This document shows positions 13,839 through 19,982 of a stretch of DNA of 24,044 nt, piece after piece. The stretch spans positions 1-24,044 of the forward strand of contig CAUWDA010000034.1 in NCBI GenBank assembly GCA_963557075.1. The letters are read 5' to 3'. A program made the position numbers and the translations under genes. How positions within the stretch are numbered: the first letter of the stretch is position 1; each line of letters begins with the position of its first letter. The notes beneath the pieces are model-generated. The model was not told the origin of the DNA. It did no database searches and saw only the letters and a program-made list of their open reading frames with translations. This stretch comes from Flavonifractor sp963557075 (GTDB lineage: Bacteria; Bacillota; Clostridia; Oscillospirales; Oscillospiraceae).

Positions 13839-15264
13839 GCGGCTCCTCCAGCAGCCCCGCCAGCAACAGGGCGTAATCCGCCAGCCCCGCCAGGGGCGCC
13901 CGCTCGTCCACCGAGTGGGCATCCAGGATATCCGGCCCGGTGGAGACCATCACCAGCTCCGGCGCCTTGGCCCGGAACACCGACGGCTCCAGCCCCACAT
14001 GGACCGCGCTGATCTCCAGCCCCCACCCGCGCTGGGCCCGGTATACCCGGTCCAGCGCCTGGGCCAGGGGGTTGCTGCGATCCCCCGGCCAGCCGGGATA
14101 GCCCGTCACCGACAGCGTAAAACCCGCCGCCGCCCCCAGGGCGGCGTTTTCTTTTGCCATGGCCGCCTCGTCCTCTGCCCGGGCGGCCCGGAGGAAGAGG
14201 TTGACGGCAAAGAGGTCCCCCATCTCCATCGCCGCCCCCAGGTTGGCCGAGGCCCCCACCACGTCGGGGAACTGGGGGTCCATGGCGTATACCCCGTGGC
14301 GCAGGGCGGCCAGCAGGCCCAGCACGTCCCGGCGGAAGTCCGCTGTCCACACCCGCTCCTGCGGCGGGGCAGGGGAGAGGTCCAGCTTCAGGTTGGTGTC
14401 AGTGGCCCGGAAGGGGAGCAGGGCCACCGACAGCGCCCTCAGATCCGGCTCTTTCCCCACCACCAGCACCTCTGCCGCCGCCGGGATGGCGTTGAAGGCC
14501 ATACCGCCGCCAAAATCCGCCACCGCCAGCTCCGGCCTGTCCCGCAGCCAATCGGCCAGCACCTGGATGGGGTTGATCCGCCCCAGGTGGATGTCGTCGC
14601 CGGAGTGCCCCCCGGAGCCGCCGGTGAGGGCGATCCGCCAGGCCGCCCCCGCCGGAGCAGGGCAGGTCTCAAGCCGCCGGGTCCAGTGCTCCCGCCGCCC
14701 CCCGGCGGAGCCCACGATGGCCCGGCCCAGGTGGAAGCCGTCGGTATTCAGCAGCCAGGCCGCCCCGGCCAGCCAGGACGGGTCCACCACCTTGGCCCCC
14801 TCCAGTCCCAGCTCCTCGCCCACAGTGAACAAAAACCGCAGCGGGCCGTGGGACGTCCCCTGCTGCACCACCCACAGAGCGGCAGCGTTGCCCAGGTTGT
14901 TGTCCGCCCCCAGGGAGGAGCGCCGGTCGGTACACAGGCAGCCGTTCCGCTCCAGTATGGTCACCGGATCGGCGACGGGGTCAAACCCGCTGCCGGGGAC
15001 CACGGCGCACACCATGTCCATGTGGCCCTGGAGGATGAGCAGCGGCTCCCCCTCCCGGCCGGGGGTGGCGGGGCAGTCCGCCATGACGTTGCCCGCTCCG
15101 TCCCGGACGGGGGAGAGACCCATCCCCCGGAGGAACGCCATATAGTCCTCGCCCACCGCCGCCTCATGGCCGGAGGGGTGGGGATGGCGGGACAGCGTGC
15201 GGAAGGTATCAATGACCCCGGCGGTGATATCCGTCCGGGAACCGAGACAATGGGATAAAGTCAT
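13831..15264 (-). CDS. pepD: Aminoacyl-histidine dipeptidase, PepD-like (M20 family)
   Basis: The 477-residue metallopeptidase has the M20C pattern: LILQGHMDMV with H81 and D83, SLGADNNLGN, the catalytic FTVGEELGLEGA, LLNTD, GGSGGHSGDDI and, near the C-terminus, HVGLEPSVF and VSTGPDILDAHSVDE. These provide the two Zn ligand sets and a dimerisation lid. PepD hydrolyses Xaa-His and similar dipeptides in the cytoplasm. E. coli PepD is 485 residues. The start has AAAAGGAGA seven bases before ATG 15264. The last 8 bases overlap the convergent rqcP. Upstream TAAAAT and TATAAT hexamers are present near 15300 but no good -35 was found. Confidence 0.93.
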   Translation of the reverse strand: MTLSHCLGSRTDITAGVIDTFRTLSRHPHPSGHEAAVGEDYMAFLRGMGLSPVRDGAGNVMADCPATPGREGEPLLILQGHMDMVCAVVPGSGFDPVADPVTILERNGCLCTDRRSSLGADNNLGNAAALWVVQQGTSHGPLRFLFTVGEELGLEGAKVVDPSWLAGAAWLLNTDGFHLGRAIVGSAGGRREHWTRRLETCPAPAGAAWRIALTGGSGGHSGDDIHLGRINPIQVLADWLRDRPELAVADFGGGMAFNAIPAAAEVLVVGKEPDLRALSVALLPFRATDTNLKLDLSPAPPQERVWTADFRRDVLGLLAALRHGVYAMDPQFPDVVGASANLGAAMEMGDLFAVNLFLRAARAEDEAAMAKENAALGAAAGFTLSVTGYPGWPGDRSNPLAQALDRVYRAQRGWGLEISAVHVGLEPSVFRAKAPELVMVSTGPDILDAHSVDERAPLAGLADYALLLAGLLEEPLS

Positions 15265-15337
15265 AGCCGTTCTCCTTTTTCACATGGCATTATATGTTTT
15301 TATTTTACCACATTCTTGGAGACCGGTCATCTTTTCC

Positions 15338-15365
15338 TTGACAAATTTCCCCGCTGATGTATAAT
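15338..15365 (+). promoter_or_regulatory. Sigma-A promoter of the PTS IIC gene
   Basis: TTGACA (15338-15343), a 16-base spacer and TATAAT (15360-15365) are both consensus. The predicted start is near 15372, about 50 bases before the start codon. Confidence 0.85.
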
Positions 15366-15420
15366 AGTGCATCACTGGTGTCAAGACACCTGTAATGACT
15401 TTTTAACAGAGGAAATGGTT

Positions 15421-16509
15421 ATGGGAAAGTTATCCGCGTTTCTCCAGCGAAAAAACATCGTCATATCCGCCAAACGCTACGGCGTAGACGCTCTGGGCGC
15501 CATGGCCCAGGGTCTGTTCTGCTCCCTGCTCATCGGCACCATCCTGGACACCCTGGGTAAGCAGCTGGGGCTGGTCTTCCTGGTGCAGGTGGGCGGCTAC
15601 TGCTCCGCCATGAGCGGCGCCGCCATGGCGGTCGCCATTGGCTACGCCCTCCAGGCGCCCCCCCTGGTGCTCTTCTCCCTGGCTACGGTGGGCTACGCCG
15701 CCAACGCCCTGGGTTCCACCACGCTGGACGGGGGCAAGGGCGCCGGCGGCCCTCTTGCCGTACTCTTCATCGCCGTCATCGCCGCCGAGCTGGGCAAGGC
15801 CGTGAGCAAGGAGACCAAGGTGGATATCCTGGTCACCCCCCTGGTCACCATCCTGGCCGGCGTGGGCCTGTCCGCCTGGTGGGCCCCGGCCATCGGCTCT
15901 GCCGCCTCCGCCATCGGCGGCTTCGTGGAGTGGGCCACCGTCCTCCAGCCCTTCTGGATGGGCATCCTGGTGTCGGTGATCATCGGTATCGCCCTCACCC
16001 TGCCCATCTCCTCTGCGGCCATCTGTGCCGCCATCGGCCTTACCGGTCTGGCCGGCGGCGCCGCGGTGGCGGGTTGCTGCGCCAACATGGTGGGCTTCGC
16101 CGTGCTCTCCTTCCGGGAGAACAGATGGGGCGGACTGGTGAGCCAGGGCCTGGGCACCTCCATGCTCCAGATGGGCAACATCGTGAAGAATCCCCGGATC
16201 TGGCTGCCTGTCATCCTGGCCTCCGCCGTCACCGGCCCGATGGCCACCTGCCTGTTCGGCCTTCAGATGAACGACCCCGCCTCCGGCGTGGCCTCCGGCA
16301 TGGGTACCTGCGGCATGGTGGGCCCCATCGGGGTGTACTCCGGCTGGGTCAACGACGTGGCCATCGGGGCCAAGGCCGCCATCACCGCCTTCGACTGGGT
16401 GGGGCTGGTCCTCATCTGCTTCGTGCTCCCGGCGGTGCTCTCCTGGCTGTTCGGCCTGTTCTTCCGTAAGATCGGCTGGATCAAAGAGGGAGATCTGACT
16501 CTGGATTGA
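15421..16509 (+). CDS. PTS transporter subunit IIC (PTS_EIIC_2 type)
   Basis: The 362-residue integral membrane protein has about ten hydrophobic segments. It begins LSAFLQRKNIVISAKRYGVDALGAMAQGLF, typical of the PF13303 group of PTS IIC proteins, and contains repeated Gly/Ala-rich helices and PISSAAICAAIGLTGLAGGAAVAGCC. Such proteins form the sugar channel of phosphotransferase systems. No IIA, IIB, HPr or sugar-metabolism gene is next to it, so the substrate and even PTS coupling are unknown. ATG 15421 is chosen over ATG 15415 because AGAGGA then has a normal spacing. A consensus promoter lies upstream and a terminator downstream, so it is a single-gene unit. Confidence 0.85.
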   Translation: MGKLSAFLQRKNIVISAKRYGVDALGAMAQGLFCSLLIGTILDTLGKQLGLVFLVQVGGYCSAMSGAAMAVAIGYALQAPPLVLFSLATVGYAANALGSTTLDGGKGAGGPLAVLFIAVIAAELGKAVSKETKVDILVTPLVTILAGVGLSAWWAPAIGSAASAIGGFVEWATVLQPFWMGILVSVIIGIALTLPISSAAICAAIGLTGLAGGAAVAGCCANMVGFAVLSFRENRWGGLVSQGLGTSMLQMGNIVKNPRIWLPVILASAVTGPMATCLFGLQMNDPASGVASGMGTCGMVGPIGVYSGWVNDVAIGAKAAITAFDWVGLVLICFVLPAVLSWLFGLFFRKIGWIKEGDLTLD

Positions 16510-16545
16510 GCGCCCTACATCAGAACACTGAACCATTGAGACAAC

Positions 16546-16573
16546 AAAAAGCGCGCCTTTCGGCGCGCTTTTT
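16546..16573. terminator. Bidirectional terminator between the PTS IIC and nitroreductase genes
   Basis: A perfect 12-bp stem AAAAAGCGCGCC with loop TTTC ends in TTTTT on either strand. It sits between convergent genes. Confidence 0.9.
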
Positions 16574-16588
16574 GCTTATTGGCGGCAG

Positions 16589-17116
16589 TTACCGCACATA
16601 ATAGACGTAGTTGTCCTTGCGGGCGGCGGCTTCCGGCTTGTCGCCCTCCCGGTAGCCCAGGACGCAGTGGCCGATGCCCTCGTAGTCGCCCTCGATGCCC
16701 CACTTGGCCAGCATGGCCTTACCCTCGTCGGACGCAAACTCCTCCTTGGCCCGGTGGATCCAGCAGGCGCCCAGTCCCGCCGCCTCGGCGGCGTTGAGCA
16801 GGTTGTCCATGACGCAGCAGCCGTCATAGAACCAGGTGGGGATGCTCTTGTCCGCCAGCACGATGAGCACAGTGGGGGCCCCGTAGAAGGGGTCGGCCTC
16901 CGGGTTGCCCAGAATGGCGGCGTTCATTTTGCTCAGGGTGCCGATGGTCTCCCTGTCCTGCACCGCCACAATAATGGGGGCCTGGCGGCCCCGGCCGGTG
17001 GGGGCGTAGGTCCCCGCCCGCAGCACAGCCTGCAGCTCCTCCTCGGTGATCTGTTCCGGCTTATAAGCCCGGCAGCTCCGCCGGGTCTCCATGACCTTCA
17101 ATGCTTCCTGGTTCAT
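16589..17116 (-). CDS. Nitroreductase family FMN-dependent oxidoreductase
   Basis: The 175-residue protein has the nitroreductase start METRRSCRAYKPEQITEEEL, where the Arg residues bind the FMN phosphate. It then has APTGRGRQAPIIVAV and the GLGACWIHRA and VLGYREGDKP features. It should reduce nitro-aromatics, quinones or a related physiological substrate using NAD(P)H. ATG 17116 (MNQEALKV) is chosen over ATG 17125, which touches the AGGAAG sequence; the frame extending to 17392 is a chance extension across the promoter. A promoter is seen at 17161-17189. It is divergent from the structured RNA/M16 peptidase unit. Confidence 0.92.
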   Translation of the reverse strand: MNQEALKVMETRRSCRAYKPEQITEEELQAVLRAGTYAPTGRGRQAPIIVAVQDRETIGTLSKMNAAILGNPEADPFYGAPTVLIVLADKSIPTWFYDGCCVMDNLLNAAEAAGLGACWIHRAKEEFASDEGKAMLAKWGIEGDYEGIGHCVLGYREGDKPEAAARKDNYVYYVR

Positions 17117-17160
17117 TTCTTCCATCTTCCTTTCCGCCCGGAGGCGCACTTCTTCTCCTA

Positions 17161-17189
17161 AGTATACCCGTTTCCCCCTTCGCCGTAAA
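17161..17189 (-). promoter_or_regulatory. Promoter of the nitroreductase gene
   Basis: On the minus strand TTTACG (17184-17189), a 17-base spacer and TATACT (17161-17166). The predicted start is near 17154. Confidence 0.6.
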
Positions 17190-17243
17190 GCCGCCGTTTT
17201 CCACAGAATTTTTCCCGCTGTCCCCCGGTGTTTCGTTTTTCGG

Positions 17244-17272
17244 CTGACAAGCGATTTCAGGTATGCTATAAT
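17244..17272 (+). promoter_or_regulatory. Sigma-A promoter upstream of a structured leader
   Basis: CTGACA (17244-17249), a 17-base spacer and TATAAT (17267-17272). The predicted start near 17279 is almost 200 bases before the first supported start codon. Confidence 0.75.
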
Positions 17273-17278
17273 AAGCGC

Positions 17279-17427
17279 AAGGGCCGCAGATATGCGGCTG
17301 CGCATTTTGTGTACCTGCCCTTTGCGCTGCAAAGGGCAGGCTGCGCTTGTTACACTATGACAAAGCCGGCAGAGCCGGTTTCTGCCGGACATCCGGCGGA
17401 CAGGCGGTTTTACCGCTTGTTGTCATA
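17279..17427 (+). ncRNA. Candidate structured RNA or long 5' leader
   Basis: Downstream of a good promoter lie successive perfect helices. GCCGCA/TGCGGC spans 17283-17298. A 12-bp hairpin pairs 17314-17325 with 17329-17340 (GCT loop). An 8-bp outer helix pairs TATGACAA (17356-17363) with TTGTCATA (17420-17427). Inside the outer helix are CCGGCAGA/TCTGCCGG (17366-17388) and AGGCGGT/ACCGCTT (17402-17418), giving a multibranch shape. No known riboswitch, 6S, SRP or tmRNA signature was recognised. A second TATAAT lies at 17429-17434. It may be a leader controlling the small membrane protein and M16 peptidase, an independent RNA, or a dispersed element. Confidence 0.4.
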
Positions 17428-17472
17428 ATATAATGTCATGCAGGGCAATCTGAGGAGAGGAGCGGGCGCAGC

Positions 17473-17556
17473 ATGAAGTGGAAAGTGATTGGATACCTGG
17501 CGCTGATCCTGGCGATCACCGGGGTGGTTCTGCTCCTGATCGCTCTGCGGGGATAG
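17473..17556 (+). CDS. Small single-pass membrane protein, 27 residues
   Basis: The reading frame begins ATG with GAGGAGAGGAG ending 10 bases upstream. It encodes a 27-residue peptide: a basic start MKWK, one continuous hydrophobic helix (about residues 5-25) and an RG C-terminus. Positive residues at both ends leave its orientation open. It is not similar to a family I recognise. It lies between the structured leader and the M16 peptidase gene, with 32 bases to the peptidase start, so co-transcription is likely. A role as a small regulator of a membrane partner or a toxin-like peptide are both possible and unproven. Start, Shine-Dalgarno sequence and composition support real translation. Confidence 0.6.
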   Translation: MKWKVIGYLALILAITGVVLLLIALRG

Positions 17557-17588
17557 TCCCCATACAAAAGATTGTGAGGTCCTGTTGT

Positions 17589-18839
17589 TTGAATTATGAA
17601 AAGCGGACGCTCCCCAACGGGGTGCGTATTCTGACCGAGCAGGTGCCGGGGGTGCGCTCGGCCTGCCTGGGCATCTGGGTGGGTACCGGCTCCCGCCACG
17701 AGCTGCCCGGCGAGAACGGCGCCGCCCATTTTATCGAGCACATGCTCTTCAAGGGCACATCCAGACGCACCGCCGCCCAGCTGGCGGAGGAGATGGACGC
17801 CATCGGCGGGCAGGTCAACGCCTTTACCACCAAGGAATGCACCTGTTTCCACGCCCGGGTGCTGGACACCCATCTGCCCCTGGCCAGCGATATCCTGTGC
17901 GATATGTTCTTTCACTCCAACTTCGCCGACAGCGACGTGGAGACCGAGCGGGGGGTCATTTTAGAGGAGATCGGCATGTATGAGGACACTCCGGAGGACC
18001 TGTGTGCCGAGCGTCTGGCCGGCGTGGTCTTCCAGGGCTCCCCGCTGGCCCGGCCGATCCTGGGCAAGCGGTCCACGCTGGAGAAGATGGACGGGGCCTG
18101 GCTGCGGCAGTACAAGGACAGCCACTATGGGCCGGAGTCCATCGTGGTCACTCTGGCGGGCCGGTTCACCCAGGCCGACGTGGACGATCTGGCCGCCCGG
18201 TTTGCTGTGCTGGAGCCCCGCAGGCCCGTTGTGAGCAAGCCCGCCGCCTACCACGGCGGCATCGTGGTCAAGAAAAAGGCCATCGAGCAGAACCACCTGA
18301 CCCTGGCCTTCCCGGGGCTGTCCTTCTCCGATCCCCGGCGGTTCACCCTCCAGCTGCTCTCCTCCATCCTGGGCGGCGGCATGTCCTCCCGCCTGTTCCA
18401 GCAGGTGCGGGAGCGCAAGGGCCTGTGCTACTCCATCTACTCCTACGGCACCTGTCACGAGGACACGGGCTATTTCGGCATCTACACCGCCCTGGGCAGG
18501 GAGACCGAGGGCCAGGCCCTGGACACCATCCTGTCCGTCATCCGGGACTTCAATGACCACGGCGTCACCCAGGAGGAGCTGGACCGGGCCAGGGAGCAGT
18601 CCAAGGCCAACGTGCTCATGGGCATGGAGTCCACCCAGGCCCACATGAGCAGCCTGGGCAGAGGCGAGATGCTGGTGGGCAGGGTACTGGACGAGGAGGA
18701 GATCATCTCCGCCTACGACGCCGTCACCCGGGAGGATGTGCGCTCCCTGGCGGAGGAGCTGATGGACCTGTCCAACGCCTCCCTGTCCGCCGTGGGCCGG
18801 GTGGGCAAGGCGGAGGAGTACCAGGCGCTGCTCCGCTGA
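17589..18839 (+). CDS. M16 family zinc metallopeptidase (processing-peptidase-like)
   Basis: The 416-residue peptidase has the inverted zinc motif HxxEH at H47, E50 and H51 (AAHFIEHMLFKGT), with a third ligand near E127 (ERGVILEEIGMYED). The second, inactive-type half contains the LLSSILGGGMSSRLFQQVRE and RKGLCYSIYS signature. The family resembles Bacillus MlpA/YmxG and mitochondrial processing peptidases. The TTG at 17589 is chosen because GTGAGGT lies 8 bases upstream and gives the family start NYEKRTLPNGVRI; upstream in-frame sequence overlaps the small membrane protein. It is followed by DnaA-type boxes and a terminator. Confidence 0.93.
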   Translation: MNYEKRTLPNGVRILTEQVPGVRSACLGIWVGTGSRHELPGENGAAHFIEHMLFKGTSRRTAAQLAEEMDAIGGQVNAFTTKECTCFHARVLDTHLPLASDILCDMFFHSNFADSDVETERGVILEEIGMYEDTPEDLCAERLAGVVFQGSPLARPILGKRSTLEKMDGAWLRQYKDSHYGPESIVVTLAGRFTQADVDDLAARFAVLEPRRPVVSKPAAYHGGIVVKKKAIEQNHLTLAFPGLSFSDPRRFTLQLLSSILGGGMSSRLFQQVRERKGLCYSIYSYGTCHEDTGYFGIYTALGRETEGQALDTILSVIRDFNDHGVTQEELDRAREQSKANVLMGMESTQAHMSSLGRGEMLVGRVLDEEEIISAYDAVTREDVRSLAEELMDLSNASLSAVGRVGKAEEYQALLR

Positions 18840-18843
18840 CCCA

Positions 18844-18873
18844 TGTGGAAAACCATGTGGATAATGTGCAAAA
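18844..18873 (+). other. Three tandem DnaA-type boxes
   Basis: Five bases after the M16 stop codon, three same-direction 9-mers occur: TGTGGAAAA (18844-18852), TGTGGATAA (18856-18864) and TGTGCAAAA (18865-18873). The middle one is the exact complement of the consensus TTATCCACA, and the outer two each differ from TTATNCACA at one position. No dnaA, dnaN or long AT-rich unwinding region is nearby, so this is not oriC as seen here. Confidence 0.6.
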
Positions 18874-18891
18874 CTCTTTTCTTAGGTAAAT

Positions 18892-18938
18892 AACCGAGGC
18901 CGCTGCGTCTCCGCAGCGGCCTCGGTTGTTGTTCTTTT
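18892..18938 (+). terminator. Intrinsic terminator after the M16 peptidase gene
   Basis: A perfect 16-bp stem (AACCGAGGCCGCTGCG with its complement at 18912-18927) and TCTC loop are followed by GTTGTTCTTTTT. Confidence 0.88.
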
Positions 18939-19005
18939 TCTTAAAAAACGGGCTTTTTTCTCCCGGCGCAAAAAGGGTCCGGCGTCTGATTCTACCTTTC
19001 GTAGG

Positions 19006-19034
19006 TGTACAGAGGTCCGGTTTGCAGTTATACT
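19006..19034 (+). promoter_or_regulatory. Candidate promoter of the HTH-desulfoferrodoxin-like gene
   Basis: TGTACA (19006-19011), a 17-base spacer and TATACT (19029-19034). Short inverted sequences around CTACC-TTTC-GTAGG (18992-19005) just upstream could be an operator. Confidence 0.5.
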
Positions 19035-19054
19035 GTACCCACAGGAGGAATGAA

Positions 19055-19663
19055 ATGATGGATCAATATGTGACCGGCGCTGTGATCAGGCAGCTGCGGG
19101 AGCGCAATCATCTGACCCAGGCGGAGCTTGCGGAGAAGCTGAACATATCGGACAAGACCGTCTCCAAGTGGGAGACGGCAAAGGGCTACCCCGACATCAC
19201 CCTTTTGGAGCCGCTGGCCAAGCTCTTCCGGGTGTCCATTGCGGAGCTGTTTTCAGGAAACGCGGTGACCAACGGAAATGTGTCTGCCAATATGCTGCGC
19301 TCGCAGTTTTATGTGTGCCCGGTCTGCGGCAACTGTATCCACACCATGGGGAAGGCGGTGATCCACTGTCACGGCATCCTGCTTACCCCGTGCCAGCCGG
19401 AGGAGCCGGACGAAGCCCATCCCATCACGGTGGAGCAGGTGGAGGACGAGTACTTTGTCCAAGTCCGGCACGATATGAGCAAGGGACATCACATCTCGTT
19501 CCTTGCGGGGCTGTCCTCAGACAGGCTCCAGCTGGTCAAGCTCTATCCGGAGGGGCCCGCCCAGGCCAGATTCAAGGTCAACGGCCTGCGGGAGCTTCTG
19601 TTTTACTGCAACCGGGACGGTCTGTTCCGCCATCCGCTGGGCAGGACCCGCAGGGCGAATTGA
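19055..19663 (+). CDS. XRE-type HTH regulator fused to a desulfoferrodoxin-like domain
   Basis: The 202-residue protein has an N-terminal XRE helix-turn-helix (about residues 8-62, LTQAELAEKLNISDKTVSKWE). A C-terminal module (about 85-195) contains CPVCGNC, later HCH, and HDMSKGHHISFLAG with RLQLVKLYPEGPAQARF. This layout matches the superoxide-reductase/desulfoferrodoxin fold, whose iron is bound by His and Cys. It may sense oxidants, metal or redox state and control genes accordingly; that role is inferred. Two adjacent ATG codons (19055, 19058) both follow AGGAGG at 6 or 9 bases. It stands alone with its own candidate promoter, just before the ABC-F leader. Confidence 0.85.
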   Translation: MMDQYVTGAVIRQLRERNHLTQAELAEKLNISDKTVSKWETAKGYPDITLLEPLAKLFRVSIAELFSGNAVTNGNVSANMLRSQFYVCPVCGNCIHTMGKAVIHCHGILLTPCQPEEPDEAHPITVEQVEDEYFVQVRHDMSKGHHISFLAGLSSDRLQLVKLYPEGPAQARFKVNGLRELLFYCNRDGLFRHPLGRTRRAN

Positions 19664-19685
19664 CGGGTCAGGGGCAAGACTTCCC

Positions 19686-19714
19686 TTGATTCTTTCAAAT
19701 GATTGTGATATGCT
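19686..19714 (+). promoter_or_regulatory. Promoter of the ABC-F leader
   Basis: TTGATT (19686-19691), a 17-base spacer and TATGCT (19709-19714). The predicted start near 19721 lies just before the leader peptide and about 260 bases before the ABC-F gene. Confidence 0.6.
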
Positions 19715-19745
19715 GATGAAAACAACAAGTTGGTGAGGTGAAAAG

Positions 19746-19769
19746 ATGCGCAACTTTTCTTGCAAGTAA
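19746..19769 (+). CDS. Leader peptide MRNFSCK of the ABC-F attenuator
   Basis: ATG at 19746 is preceded by GAGGTG with a 5-base spacing and ends at TAA after seven codons, MRNFSCK. The reading frame physically contains arm 1 of the downstream attenuator (19751-19765), so a ribosome stalled on it would block that arm. This is the standard layout of antibiotic-responsive leaders before ABC-F and Erm genes. Confidence 0.75.
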   Translation: MRNFSCK

Positions 19770-19940
19770 ATTGGATTATACAATGCTGCTGGATCTCTAT
19801 GGCATCATTGTACCCTTTGCAAGAAAGTTGAACGTCTATTCACTCGAACTATCGTAGTCATATCACCCTTTTGAGAGGGTGGTACTGTTCTGCTATGACG
19901 AGCTGCAAGAATTGACTTTCTTGCAGCTCTTATTTTATGT
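19751..19940 (+). promoter_or_regulatory. Ribosome-mediated transcription attenuator of the ABC-F gene
   Basis: Arm 1 (19751-19765, CAACTTTTCTTGCAA) pairs with arm 2 (19817-19830, TTGCAAGAAAGTTG) with one bulge. A nested 7-bp helix lies between them (TACAATG/CATTGTA). The terminator is GAGCTGCAAGAA (19900-19911) with TTCTTGCAGCTC (19918-19929), followed by TTATTTTATGTTTT. Arm 2 is also perfectly complementary over 11 bases (19818-19828) to 19915-19925, the 3' arm of the terminator. So stalling on the leader peptide would free arm 2, form the antiterminator and allow read-through. An extra hairpin CACCCT/AGGGTG lies at 19865-19882. The region 19664-19982 is otherwise non-coding and AT-richer than its neighbours. 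Confidence 0.85.
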
Positions 19941-19982
19941 TTTGATGTCCGGTTCCCGTTTGGAACAAAGGAGGAATGTCCT

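Noticed and set aside
13915..15258. Plus-strand open frame of 447 codons opposite the dipeptidase
   Set aside because: Pro/Gly/Arg-rich shadow sequence; the minus-strand gene has all M20 motifs and a ribosome binding site.
17228..17428. 66-codon plus-strand frame across the 17244-17272 promoter
   Set aside because: It begins upstream of the predicted transcription start and runs through strong RNA hairpins; no ribosome binding site was found.
18844..18873. Replication origin
   Set aside because: DnaA-type boxes are present but there is no dnaA, dnaN, recF or long AT-rich region, so only a DnaA-box cluster is claimed.
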